A DNA stretch of 64,000 bases from Alkalihalobacillus sp. LMS39 (GTDB taxonomy: Bacteria; Bacillota; Bacilli; Bacillales; Bacillaceae_F): contig NZ_CP093300.1 of NCBI RefSeq assembly GCF_022812285.1, positions 496,001 through 560,000 of the forward strand, written 5' to 3'. Each line of letters begins with the position of its first letter. The first letter of the stretch is position 1. The notes beneath the pieces were generated by a model. That model made no database searches. It was not told the origin of the DNA and worked only from the letters and a program-made list of their open reading frames with translations. Positions 17,153 to 25,782 of this stretch are shown in pieces. Position numbers and translations under genes: made by a program.

Positions 17153-17770
17153 ATGAACGATTGGGAGAAGGAACTTGAGGCAGACAAAGCGTTAAATATT
17201 GAAACATGTGGAGACCAAAGAGGATTTTACTCCTCGCTTCATTATCATCGATATGAAGCAACTCCATATGGGGCATTGGAGTATTTGTGGAACGATTATT
17301 CAGTCGATAAGACAGATACAATTGTTGATTATGGTTGTGGGAAGGGGCGATTTAGTTTTTCGGCTCACCATAATTTCCAAGCAACGGTGATTGGGATAGA
17401 GATGAATAAAAAATTATATGAAACTGCACTAGACAATCGCAGGCTTTATTTAGAAAAGCATCCTGATAAAGGCGGCAATTTATTTTTTCATTGCGGGTTA
17501 GCTGAAGAGTATGAAATATCTTCAAACGAAAATCGATTTTATTTCTTTAATCCGTTTTCGGTGCAAATCTTTATGAAAGTAATAAACAATATTTTGCAAT
17601 CCGTAGAAAAAAAACCTCGTCATGTAGAGCTTATTCTTTATTATAGTTCAGTTGATTTTCTTTATTATTTGGATAACGATACGATGTTTGAATTAAAAAA
17701 GGAAATTATCGTTCCGGAATGGATTGAGAAAAACGAACATGAAAAGTTTTCAATTTTTCAATTACGATAA
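17153..17770 (+). CDS. SAM-dependent methyltransferase
   Basis: A 205-residue class I methyltransferase-like protein. The S-adenosylmethionine-binding glycine loop is VDYGCGKGRFSF (about residues 58-69), followed by an acidic residue at the end of strand 2 (IGIEMNKKLYE). FYFFNPFS occupies the position of the catalytic NPPY-type motif. AAAGGAGAG precedes the ATG. It follows the DUF3231 gene closely. The substrate is not identifiable from sequence; the family occurs in Bacillus as an uncharacterised methyltransferase of about 200 residues. Confidence 0.8.
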   Translation: MNDWEKELEADKALNIETCGDQRGFYSSLHYHRYEATPYGALEYLWNDYSVDKTDTIVDYGCGKGRFSFSAHHNFQATVIGIEMNKKLYETALDNRRLYLEKHPDKGGNLFFHCGLAEEYEISSNENRFYFFNPFSVQIFMKVINNILQSVEKKPRHVELILYYSSVDFLYYLDNDTMFELKKEIIVPEWIEKNEHEKFSIFQLR

Positions 17771-17815
17771 GTTTGTATTTTAAATAAATAGGGAATAGAA
17801 TAGTACCTCTTCATC

Positions 17816-17852
17816 AAATCAATCTTGAAAGTGTTTCTTTCAGATTGATTTT
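17816..17852 (+). terminator. Terminator after the methyltransferase gene
   Basis: AATCAATCTTGAAAG pairs with CTTTCAGATTGATT across a short loop, followed by a run of T residues. Confidence 0.85.
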
Positions 17853-18015
17853 TTTTGAGGCGTGTTTTTTTACTTCCTGTTAAAGGAAAGGATAGAATAG
17901 CAGTGTTAGAAACACAAACTCCTCTCGCTATATACATGACGTTGATGACTTGTTTTCCCTTCAAAATGCAAACTGTCATGAAATCCTCAATCTTTTGTAA
18001 CAAAATCGTTTTATT

Positions 18016-18031
18016 TGTGATATAGATCACA
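18016..18031 (+). promoter_or_regulatory. Fnr/Crp- or Rex-type operator upstream of cydA
   Basis: TGTGATATAGATCACA is a perfect TGTGA-N6-TCACA inverted repeat. It fits the Fnr/Crp-type box and also resembles the Rex consensus TTGTGAAN4TTCACAA, which has the same half-site spacing. Its centre lies 29.5 bases before TATTGT (18053-18058), the geometry of a class II Fnr activator site at -41.5, and about 68 bases before the cydA start. Both regulators control cyd genes in Bacillus, so oxygen- or NADH-dependent control is likely; which protein binds is undecided. Confidence 0.65.
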
Positions 18032-18091
18032 TACATTTCAGATGTACAATGATATTGTCAGCAAATAGTATTGCTCGTGAGGAGGTCAACT

Positions 18092-19432
18092 ATGGAATCT
18101 GTTGAATTTAGCCGATATTTAACGATGCTTACATTATCGGTTCATGTTGTGTTTGCAACAGTAGGTGTCGGTGTTCCTATATTTATTGCGATTGCCCACT
18201 GGTTAGGGTTAAAGCGAGGAGATGAACATTATCTCTTGTTAGCGAAACGTTGGGCAAGAGGGTATGTTATTAGTGTGGCAGTAGGAGTTGTTACAGGGAC
18301 GGCCATTGCATTACAGCTTGCTTTATTATGGCCAAGGTTTATGGAATTTGCGGGTCAACTTGTCGCCTTACCACTTTTTATGGAAACATTCGCATTTTTC
18401 TTTGAAGCGATTTTTCTTGGAATTTATTTATATACGTGGAATCGATTTAAAAACCCAAAACATCATTTTTTACTACTCATCCCGGTTGTCTTAGGGGCTG
18501 CGATGTCTGCTTTATTTATTACATCAGTAAATGCCTTCATGAATACACCACAAGGCTTTACATTAGTCGATGGACAATTAACAAATATTCAACCGTTATT
18601 GGCAATGTTTAATCCAGCAATGCCAACGAAAGTGGCCCATGTGTTAACGTCAGCTTATATGACAGCCGCTTTTATTCTAGCGTCGATTGCTGCTTTTCAT
18701 TTATGGAGAGGAAACAACCATGTCTATCATCGTAAGGCTTTATCGTTAACGATGAAAGTAGCATTGATTTTCTCGATAGCAACAGCGCTTGTAGGTGATT
18801 TATCTGGAAAGTTTTTAGCCGAGTATCAGCCAGAAAAATTGGCAGCTGCAGAATGGCATTTTGAAACAGAAGGTGAAGCTCCATTAGTGCTTTATGGGAT
18901 ATTAACAGAAACGAATGAAGTGAAATATGCAATTCGAATTCCTTATGCGTTAAGTATTTTAGTTCATAGCCATCCATCAGGGGTTGTAACAGGGTTAAAC
19001 GATATTCCAGAAGAATATCACCCTCCATATCTCATTCATTACTTTTTCGATATTATGGTGACCATTGGGGTATGGTTAACGGTTCTTTCGTTGTTTTATA
19101 TGGTTGCGCTATGGAGAAATTGGTCGGTTATCAAATCAAAAATGTTCCGTTTTCTCCTTGTCACCTCGGGCCCACTAGCGATGGTTGCGATTCAAGCAGG
19201 CTGGTGGTTTACTGAAGTCGGTCGACAACCATGGATTATGCGTGGATTTATGACGACAGCAGAAGGAGCTACTGACTCACCACATGTACCACTAATGTTA
19301 GTTGCCTTTGCGATTTTATACTTTATTTTAGTCGTTGGGACAGGTGTTGTATTAACTCGAATGTTTAAAAATAACCCAGTAGAAAAAGAGTTGGAAAAAA
19401 TAAATGCAATACAAAGGAGTGAAGCGAAATGA
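18092..19432 (+). CDS. cydA: Cytochrome bd quinol oxidase subunit I
   Basis: A 446-residue membrane subunit of the bd-type terminal oxidase, which reduces oxygen to water with quinol electrons. The haem-ligand histidine near the N-terminus is His18 in LSVHVVFATVG; a second is His183 in KVAHVLTSAYM. The METFAFFFEA helix carries the conserved glutamates, and GRQPW near the C-terminus is the family signature. The quinol loop is short, as in Firmicute enzymes. Start chosen at ATG 18092 behind GAGGAGG; an upstream TTG in frame lacks a ribosome site. It is the first gene of cydABSDC and overlaps cydB by ATGA. Length is closest to the Geobacillus/YthA type. Confidence 0.95.
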   Translation: MESVEFSRYLTMLTLSVHVVFATVGVGVPIFIAIAHWLGLKRGDEHYLLLAKRWARGYVISVAVGVVTGTAIALQLALLWPRFMEFAGQLVALPLFMETFAFFFEAIFLGIYLYTWNRFKNPKHHFLLLIPVVLGAAMSALFITSVNAFMNTPQGFTLVDGQLTNIQPLLAMFNPAMPTKVAHVLTSAYMTAAFILASIAAFHLWRGNNHVYHRKALSLTMKVALIFSIATALVGDLSGKFLAEYQPEKLAAAEWHFETEGEAPLVLYGILTETNEVKYAIRIPYALSILVHSHPSGVVTGLNDIPEEYHPPYLIHYFFDIMVTIGVWLTVLSLFYMVALWRNWSVIKSKMFRFLLVTSGPLAMVAIQAGWWFTEVGRQPWIMRGFMTTAEGATDSPHVPLMLVAFAILYFILVVGTGVVLTRMFKNNPVEKELEKINAIQRSEAK

Positions 19433-20445
19433 CAGTTGAAGTGATTGGAATTTCGGTATTATGGTTATTCCTGTTCGGATATGTCATTGTCGCTTCAATC
19501 GATTTTGGAGCAGGATTTTTTAATGCCTCTACGATTGTCACAGGAAAACATCATATTGTGAATTCTGTTATTCAACGGTATTTATCACCAGTTTGGGAGA
19601 TTACGAATGTGTTCCTTGTGTTCTTCTTTGTTGGAATGATTGGTTTTTTCCCAAGTACGGCCTATTATTTTGGGACAGTTCTATTAATTCCAATTAGTAT
19701 ATCTATTATATTACTAGCCTTACGAGGAAGCTATTATGCGTTTGGAACATATGGGACGAAAGGACATGTTGGCTATACATTAATGTATGGCGTGACAGGT
19801 GTGTTAATCCCAGCTTCCCTATCAACGGCGTTAATTGTGTCTCAAGGAGGATTTATCCGAGAAACAGCGACAGGTCGAATTGAATTAGATTACTTGGCTT
19901 TATTCACTAGTCCTTTTGCCTGGTCGATTATTTTATTAAGTCTTGTCAGTGTTTTATTTATTTCAGCAAGTTTCCTAGCTTATTATTCTTCCGTTGCAGA
20001 AGATAAAGGAGCATTAAAGCTTTTTCGACGATATACGTGGATTTGGAGTTTTCCAACAATCATTACAGCACTTGGTATTATCATTGAAATGAAATGGCAT
20101 AATATCGAGCATTTTCAAGGACTGCTTTCCTTATGGTGGTTATTTGCGTTATCGTTCGTATGTTTTGTTATGAGTCTATGGTTATTGAAAAAAGGGCAAT
20201 ATGGTTGGTCATTCATTTTTGTCGTCTTGCAATTTGCGATTGCCTTTTATGGTTATGGTGTTTCAAGATACCCATATTTACTTTATCCGAACTTAACAAT
20301 TTATGATGGATTTACAAATGAAACAATGGCGTACGCGCTCATTACCGTCTTTATTTTAGGACTGTTGCTTTTAATTCCATCTCTTTATTTAGTGTTTAAG
20401 TTATTTATTATGAACAAACCATATATAAAAAAAGGTAAGGTATAA
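19429..20445 (+). CDS. cydB: Cytochrome bd quinol oxidase subunit II
   Basis: A 338-residue membrane protein with eight or nine hydrophobic helices, matching CydB. The N-terminus LWLFLFGYVIVASIDFGAGF carries the conserved DFG(A/M)G segment, and an SPVWEITNVFLVFF segment follows. It pairs with CydA as the second half of the bd oxidase core. The start codon overlaps the cydA stop (ATGA), so translation is coupled. Length agrees with the family's 335-345 residues in Bacillus. Confidence 0.94.
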   Translation: MTVEVIGISVLWLFLFGYVIVASIDFGAGFFNASTIVTGKHHIVNSVIQRYLSPVWEITNVFLVFFFVGMIGFFPSTAYYFGTVLLIPISISIILLALRGSYYAFGTYGTKGHVGYTLMYGVTGVLIPASLSTALIVSQGGFIRETATGRIELDYLALFTSPFAWSIILLSLVSVLFISASFLAYYSSVAEDKGALKLFRRYTWIWSFPTIITALGIIIEMKWHNIEHFQGLLSLWWLFALSFVCFVMSLWLLKKGQYGWSFIFVVLQFAIAFYGYGVSRYPYLLYPNLTIYDGFTNETMAYALITVFILGLLLLIPSLYLVFKLFIMNKPYIKKGKV

Positions 20446-20466
20446 CAACAAATAAAGGAGGAATAC

Positions 20467-20571
20467 ATGATGCACAATTTCCTAATCTTTTACGCACCAC
20501 TCCTTGTTGTTGGTTTTGCATTAGTTGTTAGTTTCTTCGTTGCTACAAAAAGCACGAAGTATGAGGAGTAA
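20467..20571 (+). CDS. cydS: CydS, single-helix subunit of cytochrome bd
   Basis: A 34-residue single-span membrane protein in the 129-bp gap between cydB and cydD. The sequence starts MMHNFLIFYAPLLVVG, then a hydrophobic helix and a charged KSTKYEE tail. It closely resembles the 33-residue CydS subunit seen in the Geobacillus bd oxidase structure, including the FLIxYAPxxVV core. AAAGGAGG lies 5-8 bases before either of two adjacent ATG codons. The stop is three bases before cydD. CydS packs beside CydA and stabilises the haem region. It is too short for standard gene callers and easily missed. Confidence 0.9.
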   Translation: MMHNFLIFYAPLLVVGFALVVSFFVATKSTKYEE

Positions 20572-20574
20572 ACT

Positions 20575-22296
20575 ATGAAATCACTTCAGAAGCTTGCAAA
20601 AGCTCAAAAAAGAAGGTTTTATACACTTTATGGCATTGCGCTTTTCATTAGTGTTGTCATTGTACTTCAAGCTTTTTTCATCGTATCGATTATTGATGAT
20701 TTATTTTTACACAATGGGACATTGCAGGAAAATATAGGGCTGATTATTTGTTTACTAGCGGTTTTGCTTCTTCGCGTGCTTCTTTCCTATTACCATCGTG
20801 ATATTGGAACAAAGATGGCAGCGACTGTAAAGCAAGACTTCCGTAAACGCTTGTTACAAGTCTATTCGGAGCAAACATTACTAGCGGCTTATCATGGTCA
20901 ATCTGGTAAAAAGGTAAGTGTTTTGTTAGATGCAGTAGATGAAATTGGTCCATTTTTTCGACAATATGTACCGCAAAAAATCTTATCATCTATTGTTCCG
21001 ATTGTGATACTCATTGTTATTTTCACACAAAATGTGTATTCGGGTCTCATTATTGTAGTGACGGCTCCGTTTATTCCGATTTTTATGATTATCATTGGTG
21101 GTGCGACACAAAAAAAATCAGAAGAGCAGCTTGACCGTTTAGCTGCTTTTTCTGGTCGCTTTCTTGACACTGTTCAAGGATTAGTTAGCTTGAAGTTATT
21201 TGGGCGTGCGAAACAATATCGGAATGTGATTAAACAAAGCAGCCTTGATTTTCGTGATTCGACAATGAATATATTAAAAATTGCTTTTACTTCTTCTTTA
21301 ATGCTGGAGTTTATTTCAATGTTAAGCATTGGACTTGTGGCATTAGAATTAGGGTTACGCTTAGTTGTTTTTGATTCAATTAGCTTCTTTGCTGCATTTT
21401 TTATTTTATTGCTCGTTCCGGAGTTTTACTCTTCGTTAAAAGAGTTAGGGAGTGCTTTTCATGCAGGACGAAGTAGTGTAGGTGCTTCAGAGAAAATAGA
21501 GGAGCAATTACAGCAAAGCGAACAACGGAAATCATGGGGGCAGCTTCCATTGAAAGAAGGACCAATTTCGTTGGCACTCCACGACACTTCTTTTTCTTAT
21601 GGAGACACTGCATTTCAGTTACAATCGGTTTCAGCGAAAATCAAACCGAATAGTCAAGTGGCTATCGTCGGTAAAAGCGGTTCAGGAAAAACGACGTTAC
21701 TGCACCTCATTGCTGGCTTACTTCAGCCAAACGAGGGGAGTGTCTCAGTAAATGGACAAAATCGCCATGAGGTTCGTGAAAAAGAATGGTTTAAGCAAAT
21801 TAGTTATATTACCCAGCACCCGTATTTGTTTTCAGGGACGATGGCACAAAACATTGCGTTAGGTGTAGAGGCAACACAAGCAGAAATCGAAGCAGCAGCA
21901 AAAAAAGCAGGTATCTCTTCCTTAATTGACTCATTTGAACAAGGGTATGAAACGCAAATTGGTGAAGGTGGAAGAGGTCTATCTGGTGGTGAAAAACAGC
22001 GAGTGGCTTTAGCACGGGCGTTTTTAAAAAAGCCTGCTCTTATTTTATTTGATGAGCCGACAACAGGGTTAGATTTATATACAGAGCAAAAGCTACAAGC
22101 TGCAATCAATGAATTATCAAAAACATCAACCATCATTACTGTTGCTCATCGATTGCAAAGTATTGTTCAAGCGGATGACGTTTTTTTCTTAGAACATGGT
22201 AGGCTAGTCGCAAATGGGACACATCAACAATTAATTGAACAATGTAGTGAATATAAAAAGCTCTTTTCTAATCGTGAAAAGGGGGAACAGAAATGA
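20575..22296 (+). CDS. cydD: CydD, ABC exporter half needed for cytochrome bd assembly
   Basis: A 573-residue ABC half-transporter: six membrane helices in the first 320 residues, then a nucleotide-binding domain with Walker A GKSGSGKTT, signature LSGGEKQRVALARAF, Walker B ILFDEPTTGLD and H-loop VAHRL. It forms a heterodimer with CydC. In other bacteria CydDC exports thiols such as cysteine and glutathione and is needed for haem insertion into the bd oxidase. The ribosome site lies within the end of cydS. The stop overlaps the cydC start (ATGA). Confidence 0.94.
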   Translation: MKSLQKLAKAQKRRFYTLYGIALFISVVIVLQAFFIVSIIDDLFLHNGTLQENIGLIICLLAVLLLRVLLSYYHRDIGTKMAATVKQDFRKRLLQVYSEQTLLAAYHGQSGKKVSVLLDAVDEIGPFFRQYVPQKILSSIVPIVILIVIFTQNVYSGLIIVVTAPFIPIFMIIIGGATQKKSEEQLDRLAAFSGRFLDTVQGLVSLKLFGRAKQYRNVIKQSSLDFRDSTMNILKIAFTSSLMLEFISMLSIGLVALELGLRLVVFDSISFFAAFFILLLVPEFYSSLKELGSAFHAGRSSVGASEKIEEQLQQSEQRKSWGQLPLKEGPISLALHDTSFSYGDTAFQLQSVSAKIKPNSQVAIVGKSGSGKTTLLHLIAGLLQPNEGSVSVNGQNRHEVREKEWFKQISYITQHPYLFSGTMAQNIALGVEATQAEIEAAAKKAGISSLIDSFEQGYETQIGEGGRGLSGGEKQRVALARAFLKKPALILFDEPTTGLDLYTEQKLQAAINELSKTSTIITVAHRLQSIVQADDVFFLEHGRLVANGTHQQLIEQCSEYKKLFSNREKGEQK

Positions 22297-24008
22297 AGCA
22301 GTTACTAAACATATCGAAAATAATGATGAAAGAAAAAAAAGATGTGTATTTATCGATTATTTTCGGTTTTTTAGCAGGGATGACAGCCGTCGCTTTATTT
22401 GCCGCTAATGGTTATTTAATATCAGCGGCTGCCCTACAACCTCCACTATACGTGTTAATTTCGATGGTGGCAGTCGTGAAAATTGGGAGCTTTATAAGGG
22501 CAACAAGCCGTTACGGGGAACGTTATTTCTCTCACCGGGCAACGTTTACGATGTTAAGTGAACTGCGCATTGCGTTTTATGAGAAATTAGAAACTATCGC
22601 CCCAAAAATAGCGACACGGTTTCGCAGTGGAGATCTTTTAGCGAGAGTTGTTGGTGATGTGGAAACATTGCAAAACTTCTTTTTACGCGTTCTTTATCCA
22701 CCCATCATCATGGCTCTTGTATTTTTAAGTACTGTTTTGTTTTTGACGTTTTTTTCATTATCTACGGTTGTTTTACTCGTCGTTGGGTTAGTCTTGACCG
22801 GTGTTGTCATCCCAATGTGGTTTGCGATAAGACAAAAACAAGTAGGGAGTAAGATTCGAGAAAAACATGCGATTTTATCTACAGAAGTAACAGAGTGGTT
22901 CAAAGGGTTTCGTGAACTCAAGGTTCATCAACAACTCCACAAACAGGAACAACAATTAATTGAGGCTTCCGACCAATATATTGACGCTCAAGAGCGAGAT
23001 AATCGACAATCAAATAGGAATGAGTCGATTTCAATGGGAGTTGCTTTAGGGATGACGTGGCTCATTTTACTTGCAGCAGGGTATGCTGTATCCACAAATC
23101 AGTTAGATGGAATTTATTTAGCGATGCTCGTGATGGTTAGTTTAACTGTATTTGATTATGCAAATCCGATGTCGGTCTTTCCGATTTACTATGATGAGAG
23201 TCAACAGGCTTCAACACGATTAGCTGAAGTAACAAACGAACGTACAGAACAAGAGCAGCAGCGTTTTTCACCTTCATGGAAAGGCGCTCCCTCCATTGAC
23301 ATGAGGGAGGTATGCTTTACGTTTCCAAATGAGTCTCGACCTACGTTAAGAGGCGTTAACCTTTCGATAAAACAAGGAACAAAAACCGCGATTGTAGGGC
23401 CGAGTGGATGTGGAAAGTCGACATTACTCCAAATGATACTTGGGCTACACAAGCCAGACAAAGGATATTTACTACTAGATGGTCAGACAGTCCATGGTAT
23501 CTTGCAAGAGAAGCTTTGGGAAAAGACTAATGTTGTTTTGCAGGAAAACCATTTTTTCTATGGCACGGTGAAAGAAAATTTATTGTTAGAAGAGAATGCG
23601 GTAACAGATGAAGACGTGGAAAAATTGTTACATGAAGTTGAGTTAGGCCATATAAAAGCGAGTGATCAAGTACTCGAAAAAGGTGAGAACTTATCTGGTG
23701 GTGAAAAGCAAAGATTGGCAATGGCCCGCGTCTTTGCAAGGGAAAATTCATTGTGGCTATTAGATGAGCCGACATCTTCATTAGATGGATGGACCGAGCA
23801 GCGATTATTTGACGCACTTTTTCAATATGCAAACAATGCCACAGTCGTTGTAGTCAGTCACCGTTTACAAGGACTAGAAAAGATGGATGAAATCATTGTG
23901 ATGGATGAAGGGGAAATTATCGAGCAAGGGACATTTGAACAGCTCATGCAAGAGAAGGGATATTTCTATCAATTAAAGCAAATTGAAAATAGTATGGTTT
24001 TTTCATAA
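22293..24008 (+). CDS. cydC: CydC, ABC exporter half needed for cytochrome bd assembly
   Basis: A 571-residue partner of CydD with the same fold: an N-terminal six-helix region and a C-terminal ATPase with Walker A GPSGCGKST, signature LSGGEKQRLAMARVF, Walker B LWLLDEPTSSLD and H-loop VSHRL. Both halves therefore keep all catalytic motifs. It is the last gene of the five-gene cyd operon and overlaps cydD by four bases. Repeat copy B begins about 50 bases after its stop. Confidence 0.94.
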   Translation: MKQLLNISKIMMKEKKDVYLSIIFGFLAGMTAVALFAANGYLISAAALQPPLYVLISMVAVVKIGSFIRATSRYGERYFSHRATFTMLSELRIAFYEKLETIAPKIATRFRSGDLLARVVGDVETLQNFFLRVLYPPIIMALVFLSTVLFLTFFSLSTVVLLVVGLVLTGVVIPMWFAIRQKQVGSKIREKHAILSTEVTEWFKGFRELKVHQQLHKQEQQLIEASDQYIDAQERDNRQSNRNESISMGVALGMTWLILLAAGYAVSTNQLDGIYLAMLVMVSLTVFDYANPMSVFPIYYDESQQASTRLAEVTNERTEQEQQRFSPSWKGAPSIDMREVCFTFPNESRPTLRGVNLSIKQGTKTAIVGPSGCGKSTLLQMILGLHKPDKGYLLLDGQTVHGILQEKLWEKTNVVLQENHFFYGTVKENLLLEENAVTDEDVEKLLHEVELGHIKASDQVLEKGENLSGGEKQRLAMARVFARENSLWLLDEPTSSLDGWTEQRLFDALFQYANNATVVVVSHRLQGLEKMDEIIVMDEGEIIEQGTFEQLMQEKGYFYQLKQIENSMVFS

Positions 24009-24060
24009 AGCTATTTTTGCGAATTATCAGTAGACATGTGGGGAAGGACGGATTTTTTCT

Positions 24061-24246
24061 TATCGGACATACGTTCCGTTATTTTGAGAAAATCATCGAA
24101 ATTTCATTTGCTAATGGACATCTATTCCTTTATTTGACGAAACTAGCTATAAAATTGGCTAGTTTCTTTAGGTTAACGGAACCAATGTCCGATAGCATCA
24201 CAAAACGTGCCGTTTTCGTTATAATAACGGAACTGATGTCCGTTAG
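24061..24246. repeat. Quartet repeat element, copy B
   Basis: Four units start at 24061, 24112, 24173 and 24224 (steps 51, 61, 51), total 186 bp. Unit 1 is TATCGGACATACGTTCCGTT; unit 2 is degenerate (TAATGGACATCTATTCC). Units 3 and 4 are inverted (TTAACGGAACCAATGTCCGA and TAACGGAACTGATGTCCGTT). Compared with the other copies the first two unit types appear in swapped order. The central spacer holds its own hairpin, AAACTAGC/GGCTAGTTT. It lies downstream of cydC. Confidence 0.8.
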
Positions 24247-24289
24247 AAAGTAACTACAACTAAAGCAATAACGCCGCTTTTTAGCGGGT

Positions 24290-24338
24290 GACAGGTGAGT
24301 CTCCTTGTGCTTCTTCACAGTGGGCTCACCTTTTTCTT
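24290..24338 (+). terminator. Probable terminator of the cyd operon
   Basis: AGGTGAG and CTCACCT pair across a loop of about 28 bases, followed by TTTTTCTTTT. It is separated from cydC by repeat copy B. Confidence 0.65.
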
Positions 24339-24536
24339 TTGCCAGCCGAAGTCCACGTATATGTTCAGATTTAAGGTTAAGAAAATGTTAAGAATGTTTA
24401 TGAAACTTGATGTGGACAATGAATAAAGAAAGATTCATTTGCAAAAATCCAATATTACCTTCATATAGAGTTAAAAATCAATTGTTATGATCCATATGTG
24501 GCAAAGAAACGTGACTTCAACGTGGAGGTGTACAGC

Positions 24537-25484
24537 ATGGATACGATGACACATGTGGCGACTGGAATCGGATTAGCTGGGCTAGCGCAATTAGATTCGA
24601 CCGTATTTGGCCAGCCAGAAACGGTTATGGCTATTGCAGTAGCAACGGTTATTGGGTCAAATGCACCGGATTTTGATTTCGTATGTAAATATAAAGGTAA
24701 TGAAGCTTATATGAAGCAACATCGCGGCGCAAGTCATTCACTTCCTGCGTTATTACTTTGGACAATTGTGATTGCTGTTGCAGTTTCGGCATTTTTTCCT
24801 CATGTCAGTTTAGGTCTACTTTTTGGTTGGACTTTGCTTGCTGTTATCGTTCATGTGTTATTGGATATTTGTAATATATATGGAACGCAAGCTGGGCGTC
24901 CGTTCAGTCAAAAATGGATTGCCTATGATGTTCTCCCCATCTTTGATCCGCTTATTATGAGTCTTCACCTCATTGGATTTGTTTGTTGGTTTAGTGGGGT
25001 CCACCCAGGTTTTACTTTCTTAGTTGTTTATAGTCTCGTCTTGATTTATATTACCTTAAGATTTTTTATGTATCACAATGTGCTATCTAACCTAAAAAAA
25101 GATAACGACAAACTGTATCACCTTATTCCAACAACCTCTATGTTCACCTGGAAAGTGATAGCGAAGGGTGAAGGTCATTATACACTTGGGATTTATAAAA
25201 CTGGTAAAATCCAATGGAAAAAATCATTAATACAACCTCACGCGAACATCATCATAAATGCTTCAAAACAACACCCATTTGTAGAATATATGTTAAATCG
25301 CTCAAAATACTTATATGCGGATATCGTTGAAAAATTGGATGGATATGAAGTTCACTGGTATGATTTAAGATTTCAATCCCGCGTTGATGAACCGTATATT
25401 GCCATCATCCAATTAGACCAAAATTTAAATTTAACTAGAAGTCATGTCAAACATGGATTAATTGCTGCCCCAAAAAGCGTGTAA
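24537..25484 (+). CDS. yfhP: YfhP/YdjM-type membrane-bound metal-dependent hydrolase
   Basis: A 315-residue membrane protein resembling B. subtilis YfhP of the YdjM/DUF457 family. The N-terminus MDTMTHVATGIGLAGL carries the first family histidine. An NAPDFDF motif and the RGASHS segment give the predicted metal ligands, and HVLLDICNIYGTQAGRPFS completes the motif set. Four hydrophobic helices precede a soluble C-terminal part of about 110 residues. Start chosen at ATG 24537 behind GGAGGTG; the upstream frame lacks a ribosome site. In B. subtilis yfhP sits next to mutY and is probably regulatory. The enzymatic activity is predicted only. Confidence 0.82.
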   Translation: MDTMTHVATGIGLAGLAQLDSTVFGQPETVMAIAVATVIGSNAPDFDFVCKYKGNEAYMKQHRGASHSLPALLLWTIVIAVAVSAFFPHVSLGLLFGWTLLAVIVHVLLDICNIYGTQAGRPFSQKWIAYDVLPIFDPLIMSLHLIGFVCWFSGVHPGFTFLVVYSLVLIYITLRFFMYHNVLSNLKKDNDKLYHLIPTTSMFTWKVIAKGEGHYTLGIYKTGKIQWKKSLIQPHANIIINASKQHPFVEYMLNRSKYLYADIVEKLDGYEVHWYDLRFQSRVDEPYIAIIQLDQNLNLTRSHVKHGLIAAPKSV

Positions 25485-25504
25485 GATTTGCCTTTCCACT
25501 TTTT

Positions 25505-25690
25505 TAAAAAGATAAGAAAGCATGAAGATGTTGGTCTAGCTGTGAAGCTTTGAAGACTTATTTTAGAAGATCGAAGGCTACGCACCTGCGCATTTCACCC
25601 CAAGAAAAGCACTTGGGGTTCACTGTTAAAAGCGGGCAGGGCTCCGCACTTCGCTTGAAATGAAAAGACGCTACGCGTTTTTCTTTCTTT
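25505..25690. repeat. Composite repeat, partial copy without the nested inverted repeat
   Basis: It has the right-hand modules of the long composite repeat in the same order: CTGTGAAGCTTTGAAGACTT, a CCCCAAG/CTTGGGG hairpin, AAGCGGGCAGGGCTCCGCAC, CTTCGCTTGAAA and the GACGCTACGCG-T5 end. The big nested inverted repeat is absent. It lies between yfhP and the hydrolase gene. The last module resembles a terminator and may act as one. Confidence 0.8.
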
Positions 25691-25782
25691 TTTATTTAGA
25701 TGGAACCGTTGTCATTTTACTTGTACAATGGTTAAATAACGAGATAAACAGAAAAGTTGCAATTTAAGAGGGGGTGTTAGCA

